The position numbers and the translations under genes were made by a program. DNA of 64,000 nt, taken from positions 39,182,643 to 39,246,642 of the forward strand of contig JAVGWX010000007.1 in NCBI GenBank assembly GCA_036924085.1, given 5' to 3'. Of this stretch, positions 11,001 through 24,398 are shown piece by piece. A model generated the notes under the pieces. It was not told the origin of the DNA, made no database searches, and saw only the letters and a list, made by a program, of their open reading frames with translations. Each line of letters begins with the position of its first letter. The first letter of the stretch is position 1. This stretch comes from Ariolimax columbianus. Its lineage: Eukaryota; Mollusca; Gastropoda; Stylommatophora; Arionidae.

Positions 11001-14000
11001 TTTTTATTTGTCAGTAAAATTACTTGAAAGTCAGTGGAAATGCTTTTAACGTATTCACAAAAATACTGCGTTAGAATTGCAATACATTTGAAAGTGCTGA
11101 AAATTGTCTAAACTTATGATCTGCAATTTTTTTTAAATCGCCTTCTTATCAATTTTGATTTTAGAAACATTGGTTTTTCTTGTCAGTAAAATTACTTGAA
11201 AGTCAGTGGAAATGCTTTTAACTTATTCACATAATTAGTGCGTTAAAATTGCAATACATTTCAAAGTGCTGAAAATTGTCTAAACGTATGATCTGCAATG
11301 TTTTTTCAAATCGCCTTCTACTCAATTTTGATTTTAGAAACATTGGTTTTTCTTGTCAGTAAAATTAATTGAAAGTCAGTGGAAATGCTTTTAATTTATC
11401 CACATAGTTAGTGCGTTAAAATTGCATTACATTTCAAAGTGCTGAAAATTGTCTAAACATGATCTACAAATTTTTTTAAAAACGTTTTCTACTCAATTTT
11501 GATTTTAGAAACATTGGTTTTTCTTGTCAGTAAAATTACTTGAAAGTCAGTAGAAATGCTTTTAACTTATCCACATAATTAGTGCGTTAAAATTGCAATA
11601 CATTTCAAAGTGCTGAAAATTGTCTGAACTTATGATCTGCAATTTTTTTTCAAATCGCCTTTTTTTCAATTTTGATTTTAGAAACATTGGTTTTTCTTGT
11701 CAGCAAAATTACTTGAAAGTCAGTGGAATTGCTTTTAATCTATCCACATAATTAGTGTGTTAAAATTGCAATACATTTCAAAGTGCTGAAAATTGTCTAA
11801 ACTTCTGATCTGCAATTTTTTTTAAATCGCCTTATACTCGGTTTTGATTTTATTAACATTGGTTTTTCTTGTATGTAAAATTACTTGAAAGTCAGTGGAA
11901 ATGCTTTTAACCTATTCATATAATTAGTGTGTTAAAATTGCAATACATTTAAAAGTGCTGAAAATTGTCTAAACTTATGATCTGCAATTTTTTTTCAAAT
12001 CACCTTCTTATCAATTTTGATTTTATAAACTTTGGTTTTTCTTGTCAGTAAAATTAATTGAAAGTCAGTTAAAATGCTTTTAACTTATCCACATATTTAG
12101 TGCGTTAAAATTGCAATACATTTAAAAGTGCTGAAAATTGTCTAAACTTATGATCTGCAATTTTTTTTTTAAATCGCGTTTTACTCAATTTTTATTTTAG
12201 AAACATTGGTTTTTCTTGTCAGTAAAATTGAAAGTCAGTAGAAATGCTTTTTACTTATCCACATAATTAGTGCGTTAAAATTGCAATACATTTCAAAGTG
12301 CTGAAAATTGTCTAAATTTATGATGTGCAATTTTTTTCCAAATCGCCTTTTTATCAATTTTGAATTTAGAAACAATGGTTTTTCTTGTCTGTAAAATTAC
12401 TTGAAAGTCAGTGGAAATGCTTTTAACTTATCCACATAATTACTGCGTTAGAATTGCATTACATTTCAAAGTGCTGAAAATTGTCCAAATTTATGATCTG
12501 CAATTTTTTTAAAATTGCCTTTTTATCAATTTTGATTTTAGAAACATTGGTTTTTCTTGTCTGTAAAATTACTTGAAAGTAAGTGGAAATGCTTTTAACT
12601 TATCCACATAATTACTGCGTTAGAATTGCATTACATTTCAAAGTGCTGAAAATTGTCCAAATTTTCAATCTGCAATTTTTTTTCAAATCGCCCTCTTATC
12701 AATTTTGATTTTATAAACATTGGTTTTTCTTATCTGTAAAACTACTTAAAAGTCAGTGGAAGTGCTTTTAACTTATTCACATAATTTGTGCGTTAAAATT
12801 GCAATACATTTCAAAGTGCTGAAAATTGTCTAAACATGATCTACACATTTTTTTAAAAACGTTTTCTACTCAATTTTGATTTTAGAAACATTGGTTTTTC
12901 TTGTCAGTAAAATTAATTGAAAGTCAGTAGAAATGCTTTTAACTTATCCACATAATTAGTGCGTTAAATTGCAATAATCTTAAAAGTGCTGAAAATTTTT
13001 TAAACTTATGATCTGGAATTTTTTTTCAAATCGCCTTCTTATCAATTTTGATTTTATAAACATTGGTTTTTATTGTCAGTAAAATTACATAAAAGTCAGT
13101 GGAAATGCTTTTAACTTGTTCACATAATTAGTGTGTTAAAATTGCAATACATTTCAAAGGGCTGAAAATTGTCTAAACTTATGATCTGCAATTTTTTTTC
13201 AAATTGCCTTATACTCAGTTTTGATTTTAGAAACATTGGTTTTTCTTGTCAGTAAAATTACTTAAAAGTCAGTGGAAATGCTTTTAACTTATCCACATAA
13301 TTAGTGCGTTAAAATTGCAATACATTTCAAAGTGCTGAAAATTGTCTAAACATGATCTACACATTTTTTTAAAAACATTTTCTAATCAGTTTTGATTTTA
13401 GAAACATTGGTTTTTCTTGTCAGTAAAATTAATTGAAAGTAAGTAGAAATGCTTTTAACTTATCCACATAATTAGTGCGTTAAATTGCAATAATCTTAAA
13501 AGTGCTGAAAATTGTCTAAACTTATGATCTGCAATTTTTTTTCAAATCGCCTTCTTATCAATTTTGATTTTATAAACATTGGTTTTTATTGTCAGTAAAA
13601 TTACATGAAAGTCAGTGGAAATGCTTTTTACTTGTTCACATAATTAGTGTGTTAAAATTGCAATACATTTCAAAGGGCTGAAAATTGTCTAAACTTATGA
13701 TCTGCAATTTTTTTTCAAATCGCCTTATACTCAGTTTTGATTTTGGAAGCATTGGTTTTTCTTATGTGTAAAATTACTTCAAATTCAATGGAAATGCTTT
13801 TAACTTATCCAAATAATTAGTGCGTTAAAATTGCAATACATTTCAAAGTGCTGAAAATTGTCTAAACATGATCTGCAATATTTTTTCAAATCGCTTTCTA
13901 CTCAATTTTGATTTTAGAAACATTGGTTTTTATTTGTCAGTAAAATTACTTGAAAGTCAGTGGAAATGCTTTTAACGTATCCACAAAAATACTGCGTTAG

Positions 14001-14928
14001 AATTGCAATACATTTGAAAGTGCTGAAAATTGTCTAAACTTATGATCTGCAATTTTTTTTAAATCGCCTTCTTATCAATTTTGATTTTATAAACATTGGT
14101 TTTTCTTGTCAGTAAATGTACTTGAAAGTCAGTGGAAATGCTTTTAACTTATTAACATAATTAGTGCGTTAAAATTGCAATACATTTCAAAGTGCTGAAA
14201 ATTGTCTAAACTTATGATCTGCAATGTTTTTTTAAATCGCCTTCTACTCAATTTTGATTTTAGAAACATTGGTTTTTCTTGTCAGTAAAATTAATTGAAA
14301 GTCAGTGGAAATGCTTTTAGCTTATCCACATAATTAGTGCGTTAAAATTGCAATACATTTCAAAGTGCTGAAAATTGTCTAAACATGATCTACAAATTTT
14401 TTTAAAAACGTTTTCTACTCAATTTTGATTTTAGAAACATTGGTTTTTCTTGTCAGTAAAATTACTTGAAAGTCAGTAGAAATGCTTTCAACTTATCCAC
14501 ATAATTAGTGCGTTAAAATTGCAATACATTTCAAAGTGCTGAAAATTGTCTGAACTTATGATCTGCAATTTTTTTTCAAATCGCCTTTTTTTCAATTTTG
14601 ATTTTAGAAACATTGGTTTTTCTTGTCAGCAAAATTACTTGAAAGTCAGTGGAAATGCTTTTAATCTATCCATATAATTAGTGTGTTAAAATTGCATTAC
14701 ATTTCAAACTGCTGAAAATTGTCTAAACTTGTGATCTGCAATTTTTTTAAAAATCGCCTTATACTCGGTTTTGATTTTATAAACATTGGTTTTTCTTGTA
14801 TGTAAAATTACTTGAAAGTCAGTGGAAATGCTTTTAACCTATCCATATAATTAGTGTGTTAAAATTGCAATACATTTAAAAGTGCTGAAAATTGTCTAAA
14901 CTTATGATCTGCAATTTTTTTTCAAATC
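11001..14928 (+). repeat. About 5.1-5.3 kb higher-order repeat, copy 2 in domain I
   Basis: Follows copy 1 at offset 5,260, then 5,089 after losing one monomer near 12,780, then 5,260 again after gaining one near 14,382-14,550. Shared rare variants include GCATTGGTTTTTCTTATGTG (8,660 and 13,749). Collinearity with copy 1 stops near 14,929, where a dimer duplication is inserted. Confidence 0.75.
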
Positions 14929-15274
14929 GCCTTTTTTTCAATTTTGATTTTAGAAACATTGGTTTTTCTTGTCAGCAAAATTACTTGAAAGTCAGTGGAA
15001 ATGCTTTTAATCTATCCACATAATTAGTGTGTTAAAATTGCAATACATTTCAAAGTGCTGAAAATTGTCTAAACTTGTAATCTGCAATTTTTTTGAAAAT
15101 CGCCTTATACTCGGTTTTGATTTTATAAACATTGGTTTTTCTTGTATGTAAAATTACTTGAAAATCAGTGGAAATGCTTTTAACCTATCCATATAATTAG
15201 TGTGTTAAAATTGCAATACATTTAAAAGTGCTGAAAATTGTCTAAACTTATGATCTGCAATTTTTTTTCAAATC
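14583..15274 (+). repeat. 346 bp satellite dimer duplicated in tandem (superunit copy 1 only)
   Basis: A two-monomer block (one monomer with CGCCTTTTTTTCAATTTTG, one with TATACTCGGTTTTG) spans 14,583-14,928 and is followed by a close copy at 14,929-15,274. Neither superunit copy 2 (at 35,467) nor the related site near 9,669 has the second dimer, so the extra 346 bp is most simply an insertion in copy 1. The two dimers differ at several positions, so the donor may be a related dimer elsewhere. Confidence 0.7.
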
Positions 15275-17352
15275 ACCTTCTTATCAATTTTGATTTTATA
15301 AACTTTGGTTTTTCTTGTCAGTAAAATTAATTGAAAGTCAGTTAAAATGCTTTTAACTTATCCACATATTTAGTGCGTTAAAATTGCAATACATTTAAAA
15401 GTGCTGAAAATTGTCTAAACTTATGATCTGCAATTTTTTTTTTAAATCGCGTTTTACTCAATTTTTATTTTAGAAACATTGGTTTTTCTTGTCAGTAAAA
15501 TTGAAAGTCAGTAGAAATGCTTTTTACTTATCCACATAATTAGTGCGTTAAAATTGCAATACATTTCAAAGTTCTGAAAATTGTCTAAATTTATGATGTG
15601 CAATTTTTTTTTCAAATCGCCTTTTTATCAATTTTGAATTTAGAAACATTGGTTTTTCTTGACTGTAAAATTACTTTAAAGTCAGTGGAAATGCTTTTAA
15701 CTTATCCACATAATTACTGCGTTAGAATTGCATTACATTTCAAAGTGCTGAAAATTGTCCAAATTTATGATCTGCAATTTTTTTAAAATTGCCTTCTTAT
15801 CAATTTTGATTTTATAAACATTGGTTTTTCTTGTCTGTAAAATTACTTGAAAGTAAGTGGAAATGCTTTTAACTTATCCACATAATTACTGCGTTAGAAT
15901 TGCATTACATTTCATAGTGCTGAAAATTGTCCAAATTTTCAATCTGCAATTTTTTTTCAAATCGCCCTGTTATCAATTTTGATTTTATAAACATTGGTTT
16001 TTCTTATCTGTAAAATTACTTGAAAGTCAGTGGAAGTGCTTTTAACTTATTCACATAATTAGTGCGTTAAAATTGCAATACATTTAAAAGTGCTGCAAAT
16101 TGTCTAAACATGATCTACAAATTTTTTTCAAAACGCCATATACTCAGTTTTAATTTTAGAAACATAGGTTTTTCTTGTCAGTAAAATTACTTAAAAGTCA
16201 GTGGAAATGCTTTTAACTTATCCACATATATTGTGCGTTAAAATTGCAATACATTTCAAAGTGCTGAAAATTGTCTAAACATGATCTACACATTTTTTTA
16301 AAAACGTTTTCTACTCAATTTTGATTTTAGAAACATTGGTTTTTCTTGTCAGTAAAATTAATTGAAAGTCAGTAGAAATGCTTTTAACTTATCCACATAA
16401 TTAGTGCGTTAAATTGCAATAATCTTAAAAGTGCTGAAAATTGTCTAAACTTATGATCTGCAATTTTTTTTCAAATCGCCTTCTTATCAATTTTGATTTT
16501 ATAAACATTGTTTTTATTGTCAGTAAAATTACATGAAAGTCAGTGGAAATGCTTTTAACTTATTCACATAATTAGTGTGTTAAAATTGCAATACATTTCA
16601 AAGGGCTGAAAATTGTCTAAACTTATGATCTGCAATTTTTTTTCAAATTGCCTTATACTCAGTTTTGATTTTAGAAACATTGGTTTTTCTTGTCAGTAAA
16701 ATTACTTAAAAGTCAGTGGAAATGCTTTTAACTTATCCACATAATTAGTGCGTTAAAATTGCAATACATTTCAAAGTGCTGAAAATTGTCTAAACATGAT
16801 CTACACATTTTTTTAAAAACATTTCCTACTCAGTTTTGATTTTAGAAACATTGGTTTTTCTTGTCAGTAAAATAAATTGAAAGTCAGTAGAAATGCTTTT
16901 AACTTATCCACATAATTAGTGCGTTAAATTGCAATAATCTTAAAAGTGCTGAAAATTGTCTAAACTTATGATCTGCAATTTTTTTTCAAATCGCCTTCTT
17001 ATCAATTTTGATTTTATAAACATTGGTTTTTATTGTCAGTAAAATTACATGAAAGTCAGTGGAAATGCTTTTAACTTGTTCACATAATTAGTGTGTTAAA
17101 ATTGCAATACATTTCAAAGGGCTGAACATTGTCTAAACTTATGATCTGCAATTTTTTTTCAAATCGCCTTATACTCAGTTTTGATTTTGGAAACATTGGT
17201 TTTTCTTATCAGTAAAATTACTTCAAATTCAATGGAAATGCTTTTAACTTATCCAAATAATTAGTGCGTTAAAATTGCAATACATTTCAAAGTGCTGAAA
17301 ATTGTCTAAACATGATCTGCAATATTTTTTCAAATCGCTTTCTACTCAATTT
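15118..17352 (+). repeat. 2,235 bp tandem duplication, unit 1 (13 monomers)
   Basis: The rare GAAAATCAGTGG variant at about 15,160 recurs at 17,395, and the sequence between is repeated at exactly +2,235, with a few substitutions and about 13 monomers per unit. The block itself resembles part of the 5.26 kb HOR (compare about 6,600-8,800). Confidence 0.88.
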
Positions 17353-19587
17353 TGATTTTATAAACATTGGTTTTTCTTGTATGTAAAATTACTTGAAAAT
17401 CAGTGGAAATGCTTTTAACCTATCCATATAATTAGTGTGTTAAAATTGCAATACATTTCAAAGTGCTGAAAATTGTCTAAACTTATGATCTGCAATTTTT
17501 TTTCAAATCACCTTCTTATCAATTTTGATTTTATAAACTTTGGTTTTTCTTGTCAGTAAAATTAATTGAAAGTCAGTTAAAATGCTTTTAACTTATCCAC
17601 ATATTTAGTGCGTTAAAATTGCAATACATTTAAAAGTGCTGAAAATTGTCTAAACTTATGATCTGCAATTTTTTTTTTAAATCGCGTTTTACTCAATTTT
17701 TATTTTAGAAACATTGGTTTTTCTTGTCAGTAAAATTGAAAGTCAGTAGAAATGCTTTTTACTTATCCACATAATTAGTGCGTTAAAATTGCAATACATT
17801 TCAAAGTGCTGAAAATTGTCTAAATTTATGATGTGCAATTTTTTTTTCAAATCGCCTTTTTATCAATTTTGAATTTAGAAACATTGGTTTTTCTTGACTG
17901 TAAAATTACTTTAAAGTCAGTGGAAATGCTTTTAACTTATCCACATAATTACTGCGTTAGAATTGCATTACATTTCAAAGTGCTGAAAATTGTCCAAATT
18001 TATGATCTGCAATTTTTTTAAAATTGCCTTCTTATCAATTTTGATTTTATAAACATTGGTTTTTCTTGTCTGTAAAATTACTTGAAAGTAAGTGGAAATG
18101 CTTTTAACTTATCCACATAATTACTGCGTTAGAATTGCATTACATTTCATAGTGCTGAAAATTGTCCAAATTTTCAATCTGCAATTTTTTTTCAAATCGC
18201 CCTGTTATCAATTTTGATTTTATAAACATTGGTTTTTCTTATCTGTAAAATTACTTGAAAGTCAGTGGAAGTGCTTTTAACTTATTCACATAATTAGTGC
18301 GTTAAAATTGCAATACATTTAAAAGTGCTGCAAATTGTCTAAACATGATCTACAAATTTTTTTCAAAACGCCATATACTCAGTTTTAATTTCAGAAACAT
18401 AGGTTTTTCTTGTCAGTAAAATTACTTAAAAGTCAGTGGAAATGCTTTTAACTTATCCACATATATTGTGCGTTAAAATTGCAATACATTTCAAAGTGCT
18501 GAAAATTGTCTAAACATGATCTACACATTTTTTTAAAAACGTTTTCTACTCAATTTTGATTTTAGAAACATTGGTTTTTCTTGTCAGTAAAATTAATTGA
18601 AAGTCAGTAGAAATGCTTTTAACTTATCCACATAATTAGTGCGTTAAATTGCAATAATCTTAAAAGTGCTGAAAATTGTCTAAACTTATGATCTGCAATT
18701 TTTTTTCAAATCGCCTTCTTATCAATTTTGATTTTATAAACATTGTTTTTATTGTCAGTAAAATTACATGAAAGTCAGTGGAAATGCTTTTAACTTATTC
18801 ACATAATTAGTGTGTTAAAATTGCAATACATTTCAAAGGGCTGAAAATTGTCTAAACTTATGATCTGCAATTTTTTTTCAAATTGCCTTATACTCAGTTT
18901 TGATTTTAGAAACATTGGTTTTTCTTGTCAGTAAAATTACTTAAAAGTCAGTGGAAATGCTTTTAACTTATCCACATAATTAGTGCGTTAAAATTGCAAT
19001 ACATTTCAAAGTGCTGAAAATTGTCTAAACATGATCTACACATTTTTTTAAAAACATTTCCTACTCAGTTTTGATTTTAGAAACATTGGTTTTTCTTGTC
19101 AGTAAAATAAATTGAAAGTCAGTAGAAATGCTTTTAACTTATCCACATAATTAGTGCGTTAAATTGCAATAATCTTAAAAGTGCTGAAAATTGTCTAAAC
19201 TTATGATCTGCAATTTTTTTTCAAATCGCCTTCTTATCAATTTTGATTTTATAAACATTGGTTTTTATTGTCAGTAAAATTACATGAAAGTCAGTGGAAA
19301 TGCTTTTAACTTGTTCACATAATTAGTGTGTTAAAATTGCAATACATTTCAAAGGGCTGAACATTGTCTAAACTTATGATCTGCAATTTTTTTTCAAATC
19401 GCCTTATACTCAGTTTTGATTTTGGAAACATTGGTTTTTCTTATCAGTAAAATTACTTCAAATTCAATGGAAATGCTTTTAACTTATCCAAATAATTAGT
19501 GCGTTAAAATTGCAATACATTTCAAAGTGCTGAAAATTGTCTAAACATGATCTGCAATATTTTTTCAAATCGCTTTCTACTCAATTT
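17353..19587 (+). repeat. 2,235 bp tandem duplication, unit 2
   Basis: Near-identical copy of 15,118-17,352. The left junction is inside TCTACTCAATTTTGATTTTA, where unit 1 starts from a different monomer type. It ends near 19,588, where sequence continues as in the HOR around 8,840-9,400. Superunit copy 2 has no counterpart of either unit in this window. Confidence 0.88.
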
Positions 19588-22500
19588 TGATTTTAGAAAC
19601 ATTGGTTTTTATTTGTCAGTAAAATTACTTGAAAGTCAGTGGAAATGCTTTTAACGTATCCACAAAAATACTGCGTTAGAATTGCAATACATTTGAAAGT
19701 GCTGAAAATTGTCTAAACTTATGATCTGCAATTTTTTTAAAATCGCCTTCTTATCAATTTTGATTTTTATAAACATTGGTTTTTCTTGTCAGTAAAATTA
19801 CTTGAAAGTCAGTGGAAATGCTTTTAACTTATTCACATAATTAGTGCGTTAAAATTGCAATACATTTCAAAGTGCTGAAAATTGTCTAAACTTATGATCT
19901 GCAATGTTTTTTCAAATCGCCTTCTACTCAATTTTGATTTTAGAAACATTGGTTTTTCTTGTCAGTAAAATTAATTGAAAGTCAGTGGAAATGCTTTTAG
20001 CTTATCCACATAATTAGTGCGTTAAAATTGCATTACATTTCAAAGTGCTGAAAATTGTCTAAACATGATCTACAAATTTTTTTAAAAACGTTTTCTACTC
20101 AATTTTGATTTTAGAAACATTGGTTTTTCTTGTCAGTAAAATTACTTGAAAGTCAGTAGAAATGCTTTCAACTTATCCACATAATTAGAGCGTTAAAATT
20201 GCAATACATTTCAAAGTGCTGAAAATTGTCTGAACTTATGATCTGCAATTTTTTTTCAAATCGCCTTTTTTTCAATTTTGATTTTAGAAACATTGGTTTT
20301 TCTTGTCAGCAAAATTACTTGAAAGTCAGTGGAAATGCTTTTAATCTATCCACATAATTAGTGTGTTAAAATTGCAATACATTTCAAAGTGCTGAAAATT
20401 GTCTAAACTTATGATCTGCAATTTTTTTTCAAATCACCTTCTTATCAATTTTGATTTTATAAACTTTGGTTTTTCTTGTCAGTAAAATTAATTGAAAGTT
20501 AGTTAAAATGCTTTTAACTTAGCCACATATTTAGTGCGTTAAAATTGCAATACATTTAAAAGTGCTGAAAATTGTCTAAACTTATGATCTGCAATTTTTT
20601 TTTTAAATCGCGTTTTACTGAATTTTTATTTTAGAAACATTGGTTTTTCTTGTCAGTAAAATTGAAAGTCAGTAGAAATGCTTTTTACTTATCCACATAA
20701 TTAGTGCGTTAAAATTGCAATACATTTTAAAGTGCTGAAAATTGTCTAAATTTATGATCTGCAATTTTTTTTTAAATAGCCTTCTTATCAATTTTGATTG
20801 TAGAAACATTGGTTTTTCTTGTCTGTAAAATTACTTGAAAGTCAGTGGAAATGCTTTTAACTTATCCACATAATTACTGCGTTAGAATTGCAATACATTT
20901 CAAAGTGATGAAAATTGTCCAAATTTATGATCTGCAATTTTTTTTAAATCGCCTTTTTATCAATTTTGATTTTATAAACATTGGTTTTTCTTGTCTGTAA
21001 AATTACTTGAAAGTAAGTGGAAATGCTTTTAACTTATCCACATAATTACTGCGTTAGAATTGCATTACATTTCAAAGTGCTGAAAATTGTCCAAATTTTC
21101 AATCTGCAATTTTTTTTCAAATCGCCTTATTATCAATTTTGATTTTATAAACATTGGTTTTTCTTGTCTGTAAAATTACTTGAAAGCCAGTGGAAATGCT
21201 TTTAACTTATTCACATAATTAGTGCGTTAAAATTGCAATACATTTAAAAGTGCTGAAAATTGTTTAACATGATCTACAAATTTTTTTTAAAAACTTTTTC
21301 TACTCAATTTTGATTTTAGAAACATTGGTTTTTCTTGTCAGTAAAATTACTTAAAAGTCAGTAGAAATGCTTTTAACTTATCCACATAATTAGTGCGTTA
21401 AAATTGCAATACATTTCAAAGTGCTGAAAATTGTCTAAACATGATCTACACATTTTTTTAAAAACGTTTTCTACTCAGTTTTGATTTTAGAAACATTGGT
21501 TTTTCTTGTCAGTAAAATTACTTGAAAGTCAGTAGAAATGCTTTTAACTTATCCACATAATTAGTGCGTTAAATTGCAATAATCTTAAAAGTGCTGAAAA
21601 TTGTCTAAACTTATGATCTGCAATTTTTTTTCAAATCGCCTTTTTATCAATTTTGATTTTATAAACATTGGTTTTTATTGTCAGTAAAATTACATGAAAG
21701 TCAGTGGAAATGCTTTTAACTTGTTCACATAATTAGTGTGTTAAAATTGCAATACATTTCAAAGGGCTGAAAATTGTCTAAACTTATGATCTGCAATTTT
21801 TTTTCAAATCGCTTTATAATCAGTTTTGATTTTAGAAACATTGGTTTTTCTTGTCAGTAATATTACTTAAAAGTCAGTGGAAATGCTTTTAACTTATCCA
21901 CATAATTAGTGCGTTAAAATTGCAATACATTTCAAAGTGCTGAAAATTGTCTAAACATGATCTACACATTTTTAAAAAAAACATTTTCTACTCAGTTTTG
22001 ATTTTAGAAACATTGGTTTTTCTTGTCAGTAAAATTAATTGAAAGTCAGTAGAAATGCTTTTAACTTATCCACATATTTAGTGCGTTAAATTGCAATAAT
22101 CTTAAAAGTGCTGAAAATTATCTAAACTTATGATCTGCAATTTTTTTTCAAATCGCTTTCTTATCAATTTTGATTTTATAAACATTGGTTTTTATTGTCA
22201 GTAAAATTACATGAAAGTCAGTGGAAATGCTTTTAACTTGTCCAAATAATTAGTGCGTTAAAATTGCAATACATTTCAAAGTGCTGAAAATTGTCTAAAC
22301 ATGATCTGCAATATTTTTTCAAATGGCTTTCTACTCAATTTTGATTTTAGAAACATTGGTTTTTATTTGTCAGTAGAATTACTTGAAAGTCAGTGGAAAT
22401 GCTTTTAACGTATCCACAAAAATACTGCGTTAGAATTGCAATACATTTGAAAGTGCTGAAAATTGTCTAAACTTATGATCTGCAATTTTTTTAAAATCGC

Positions 22501-23577
22501 CTTCTTATCAATTTTAATTTTATAAACATTGGTTTTTCTTGTCAGTAAAATTACTTGAAAGTCAGTGGAAATGCTTTTAGCTTATTCACATAATTAGTGC
22601 GTTAAAATTGCAATAATCTTAAAAGTGCTGAAAATTGTCTAATCTTATGATCTGCAATTTTTTTTCAAATCGCCTTCTTATCAATTTTGATTTTATAAAC
22701 ATTGGTTTTTATTGTCAGTAAAATTACATGAAAGTCAGTGGAAATGCTTTTAACTTGTTCACATAATTAGTGTGTTAAAATTGCAATACATTTCAAAGGG
22801 CTGAAAATTGTCTAAACTTATGATCTGCAATTTTTTTTCAAATCGCTTTATACTCAGTTTTGATTTTAGAAACATTGGTTTTTCTTGTCAGTAATATTAC
22901 TTAAAAGTCAGTGGAAATGCTTTTAACTTATCCACATAATTAGTGCGTTAAAATTGCAATACATTTCAAAGTGCTGAAAATTGTCTAAACATGATCTACA
23001 CATTTTTTTAAAAACATTTTCTACTCAGTTTTGATTTTAGAAACATTGGTTTTTCTTGTCAGTAAAATTAATTGAAAGTCAGTAGAAATGCTTTTAACTT
23101 ATCCACATAATTAGTGCGTTAAATTGCAATAATCTTAAAAGTGCTGAAAATTGTCTAAACTTATGATCTGCAATTTTTTTTCAAATCGCTTTCTTATCAA
23201 TTTTGATTTTATAAACATTGGTTTTTATTGTCAGTAAAATTACATGAAAGTCAGTGGAAATGCTTTTAACTTGTTCACATAATTAGTGTGTTAAAATTGC
23301 AATACATTTCAAAGGGCTGAAAATTGTCTAAACTTATGATCTGCAATTTTTTTTCAAATCGCCTTATACTCAGTTTTGATTTTGGAAACATTGGTTTTTC
23401 TTATCTGTAAAATTACTTCAAATTCAATGGAAATGCTTTTAACTTATCCAAATAATTAGTGCGTTAAAATTGCAATACATTTCAAAGTGCTGAAAATTGT
23501 CTAAACATGATCTGCAATATTTTTTCAAATGGCTTTCTACTCAATTTTGATTTTAGAAACATTGGTTTTTATTTGTC

Positions 23578-23590
23578 AGTAAAATTACTT
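23578..23590. repeat. Target-site duplication, LINE insertion 1 copy 2 (tail side)
   Basis: AGTAAAATTACTT next to the CTT-repeat tail, the counterpart of 3,040-3,052 at +20,538. Confidence 0.9.
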
Positions 23591-23607
23591 CTTCTTCTTC
23601 TTCTTCT
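23591..23607 (-). repeat. (GAA)n 3' tail of LINE insertion 1, copy 2
   Basis: Five CTT units plus CT on the plus strand, the same length as the tail at 3,053-3,069. That fits copying by segmental duplication and not a second insertion. Confidence 0.88.
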
Positions 23608-23617
23608 GCGTACACAG

Positions 23618-24398
23618 TCAGACAGTAACCATTATTTTCTCGAAAAAAGCGGCGGTCATCCTGAGACTCTCGCCACTACCATAGAGCTTGTCTTGCAGTT
23701 CCACTGGCAATGGCCACATCTGCTCTCTCTGATCCTCGTATGTCGGGCAGTTCTGCAGCAGATGTTCAGTGGTCATTTTACCAGTACCGCACGGGCATTC
23801 GTCGGTACACCCTATCTTCAATTTGTTGAAGAAGTGGTACCTCAGTCTGTTGTGGCCAGTGCGAAGTCTGAAGACAACGACCTGCTCTCTTCGGTTCAAC
23901 TGGTAATAGGCATCGTTTTTGGTGTAACCAGTATGTTCGGTTTCCCATTTGGACATGTACCTGGCTTTGATAAGCCGTTTTGACTCTTCGTACGTCATAC
24001 TGGTATCTATTTGTGGTAGCCTTGCACCTTCTTTTGCCAGTCTGTCTGCCTCCTCGTTGCCTTGGATGTTGCAGTGTGACGGAACCCACTGTACCACTAC
24101 CCTTTTTGGTGCGGACTGTTGGCACAGTTTGCAGAGTGCTGCTCTTAAGTCATTAAGCTCAGTGTTTTTCTGGCTTTTTAGCGCTGTGACTACTTCGAGA
24201 GCGTCTGTCAGCAGGACTATATGGCTCTCATTTTCACTGTGTGTTTCCATTTCTTCCACTGCCGCCCTCAGTGCCTCTGCCTCTGCTCTGAAATTGCTCG
24301 TGTACTTACCAGTAGCGAATGACAGTGTTATTTTTCTGCCATTTGGTAGGTTCAGGAATGCTCCTGCCCCTCCGTTCTGTGTAGTGTTTGTTACAGAG
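23618..24398 (-). pseudogene. Truncated LINE ORF2 (RNase H remnant plus zinc knuckle), copy 2
   Basis: Open from the truncation edge to the TGA at 23,620-23,618. Its translation is identical to that of the copy at 3,080-3,860: it starts after the lost YTDG motif, keeps the RAEAEAL glutamate, LLTDAL aspartate and PSHC...NEEAD segment, and has the C-terminal cysteine/histidine knuckle and the full ...EKIMVTV ending. The longest ATG-initiated frame begins at an internal methionine (24,259). It is a non-functional relic, and its intact frame reflects recent origin and duplication, not selection. Confidence 0.9.

Larger units (their letters stand above)
128..20665 (+). repeat. 20,538 bp superunit, copy 1
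   Basis: Sequence from about 128 recurs at +20,538. The match holds at that exact offset from about 128/20,666 to about 14,929/35,467, including the LINE insertion (3,053 vs 23,591), the short-monomer junction (about 10,273 vs 30,811) and the rare AGTAAATGTA variant (14,111 vs 34,649). Copy 1 also carries material after 14,929 that copy 2 lacks: a dimer duplication and a 2,235 bp tandem duplication. Borders are approximate. Confidence 0.88.
3874..23577 (+). repeat. Satellite array between the two copies of LINE insertion 1
   Basis: About 19.7 kb of uninterrupted direct monomers, including the remainder of superunit copy 1 and the first 2.9 kb of copy 2. The only visible frames are short (62-codon) products of the repeat itself at 15,598-15,786 and 17,833-18,021; they recur because the DNA recurs. 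No genes, other mobile elements or inversions were seen. Confidence 0.96.
23591..24398 (-). mobile_element. 5'-truncated LINE, insertion 1, copy 2
   Basis: Same 808 bp element, same truncation point, same tail length and same flanking monomers as 3,053-3,860. I saw no difference between the two. It therefore arose by duplication of the 20.5 kb superunit after the insertion, not by independent retrotransposition. Confidence 0.93.
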
